A stretch of 5,442 nucleotides of DNA, taken from contig JAGRLX010000386.1 of assembly GCA_020441605.1 (NCBI GenBank), positions 1-5,442 of the forward strand, written 5' to 3'. Under the pieces are notes generated by a model. It saw nothing but the letters and a program-made list of their open reading frames with translations, made no database searches and was not told the origin of the DNA. This document shows positions 4,999 to 5,442 of this stretch, in pieces. Every line of letters starts with the position of its first letter. Within the stretch, counting starts at the first letter, position 1. Origin of the DNA: Alphaproteobacteria bacterium (GTDB lineage: Bacteria > Pseudomonadota > Alphaproteobacteria > Rhizobiales > Aestuariivirgaceae). The position numbers were made by a program, and so were the translations under genes.

Positions 4999-5442
4999 AT
5001 GACCACGCTCCTGAACACCGTTGATGCGGCCCCGCGCTACATCCCCAACGATCCCCGCCCGTCGCTGATCGGCCTCACCCGCGCCCGGCTTGCCGATGCG
5101 CTGGAGCGCGTCGGCGTGCCCGAGAAGCAGCGGCGGATGCGGGCGGGCCAGCTCTGGCACTGGATCTATCACCGCGGCGTCCGCGACTTCGCCGCCATGA
5201 CCAATATCGCCAGGGACCTCCGCCAGCGGCTGGACGAGACCTTCGTCATCGGCCGTCCCGATACCGTCACCGAGCAGATGTCCAATGATGGAACCCGGAA
5301 ATGGCTGCTGCGCCTGGCGCCGGACGAACGTGGCGCGCGCCACGAGGTCGAGATGGTCTATATCCCGGAGGAAGACCGGGGAACCCTGTGCATTTCCTCG
5401 CAGGTCGGCTGCACCCTCACCTGCACCTTCTGCCACACCGGC
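4999..5442 (+). CDS. rlmN: 23S rRNA (adenine2503-C2)-methyltransferase RlmN, 5' part only
   Basis: Partial: 148 codons from ATG 4999 to the right edge, no stop reached. RlmN is a cytoplasmic radical-SAM enzyme that methylates C2 of A2503 in 23S rRNA and, in E. coli, A37 of some tRNAs. Residues 23-90 form the N-terminal accessory domain with [17 protein letters not shown] (48-64) and [12 protein letters not shown] (67-78). The radical-SAM domain begins near 94. [11 protein letters not shown] (128-138) leads into the [4Fe-4S] motif CTLTCTFC (C138, C142, C145), followed by HTG at the edge. C131 is 7 residues before the first cluster cysteine, the same spacing as E. coli C118 to C125, so it should be the catalytic cysteine. 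The methyl-carrying cysteine near the C-terminus is outside the window. The start has no Shine-Dalgarno; GTG 4981 is an in-frame alternative adding six residues. It lies downstream of the importer terminator and is not part of that operon. Confidence 0.96.
   Translation, partial: MTTLLNTVDAAPRYIPNDPRPSLIGLTRARLADALERVGVPEKQRRMRAGQLWHWIYHRGVRDFAAMTNIARDLRQRLDETFVIGRPDTVTEQMSNDGTRKWLLRLAPDERGARHEVEMVYIPEEDRGTLCISSQVGCTLTCTFCHTG

Noticed and set aside
4984..5436. Minus-strand ORF of 150 codons opposite rlmN
   Set aside because: The plus strand carries RlmN with its CxxxCxxC motif; the minus frame is a shadow.
1..5442. CRISPR arrays, tRNA or rRNA genes, IS elements, integrases, attachment repeats
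   Set aside because: No regularly spaced repeats, RNA-gene signatures, transposase motifs or flanking direct repeats were seen on either strand by reading.

Overview
This is a GC-rich window with strong G/C bias at third codon positions. Its gene content points to an alphaproteobacterium, most likely Hyphomicrobiales (Rhizobiales) or a close relative. Three points support this: a methylsuccinyl-CoA dehydrogenase-type acyl-CoA dehydrogenase (ethylmalonyl-CoA pathway), an IalB-family periplasmic protein (a family concentrated in Rhizobiales), and an rlmN gene downstream. No species can be named from the sequence alone.

Layout from left to right: (1) positions 1-978, minus strand, the first 326 codons of mcd, running off the left edge; (2) positions 979-1155, a divergent intergenic region; (3) positions 1156-1674, plus strand, a secreted IalB-family protein; (4) positions 1675-1817, a control region with a 14-bp perfect palindrome, a possible 22-codon leader ORF and a small hairpin; (5) positions 1818-4893, a carbohydrate-type (CUT1-like) ABC importer cassette of two MalF/MalG-like permeases and a family 1 solute-binding protein; (6) positions 4902-4926, a strong hairpin that probably ends the cassette; (7) positions 4999-5442, plus strand, the first 148 codons of rlmN, running off the right edge.

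The permeases overlap by 8 nt and must be co-translated. The binding protein follows 78 nt after the second permease stop and was probably co-transcribed, perhaps with an extra promoter. The cassette has no ATPase, so the importer must use an ATP-binding subunit encoded elsewhere (a shared MsmK/UgpC-type protein is the usual solution). The other genes (mcd in C2/acetyl-CoA assimilation, ialB in the envelope, rlmN in ribosome modification) have no obvious functional tie to the importer.

I looked for a novel system and did not find one: every substantial gene belongs to a familiar family. The points most worth checking are the unresolved start of the first permease (leader ORF, ATGA overlap, sequestered Shine-Dalgarno), the palindrome upstream of the cassette, the missing ATPase, and the cassette's position between ialB and rlmN.
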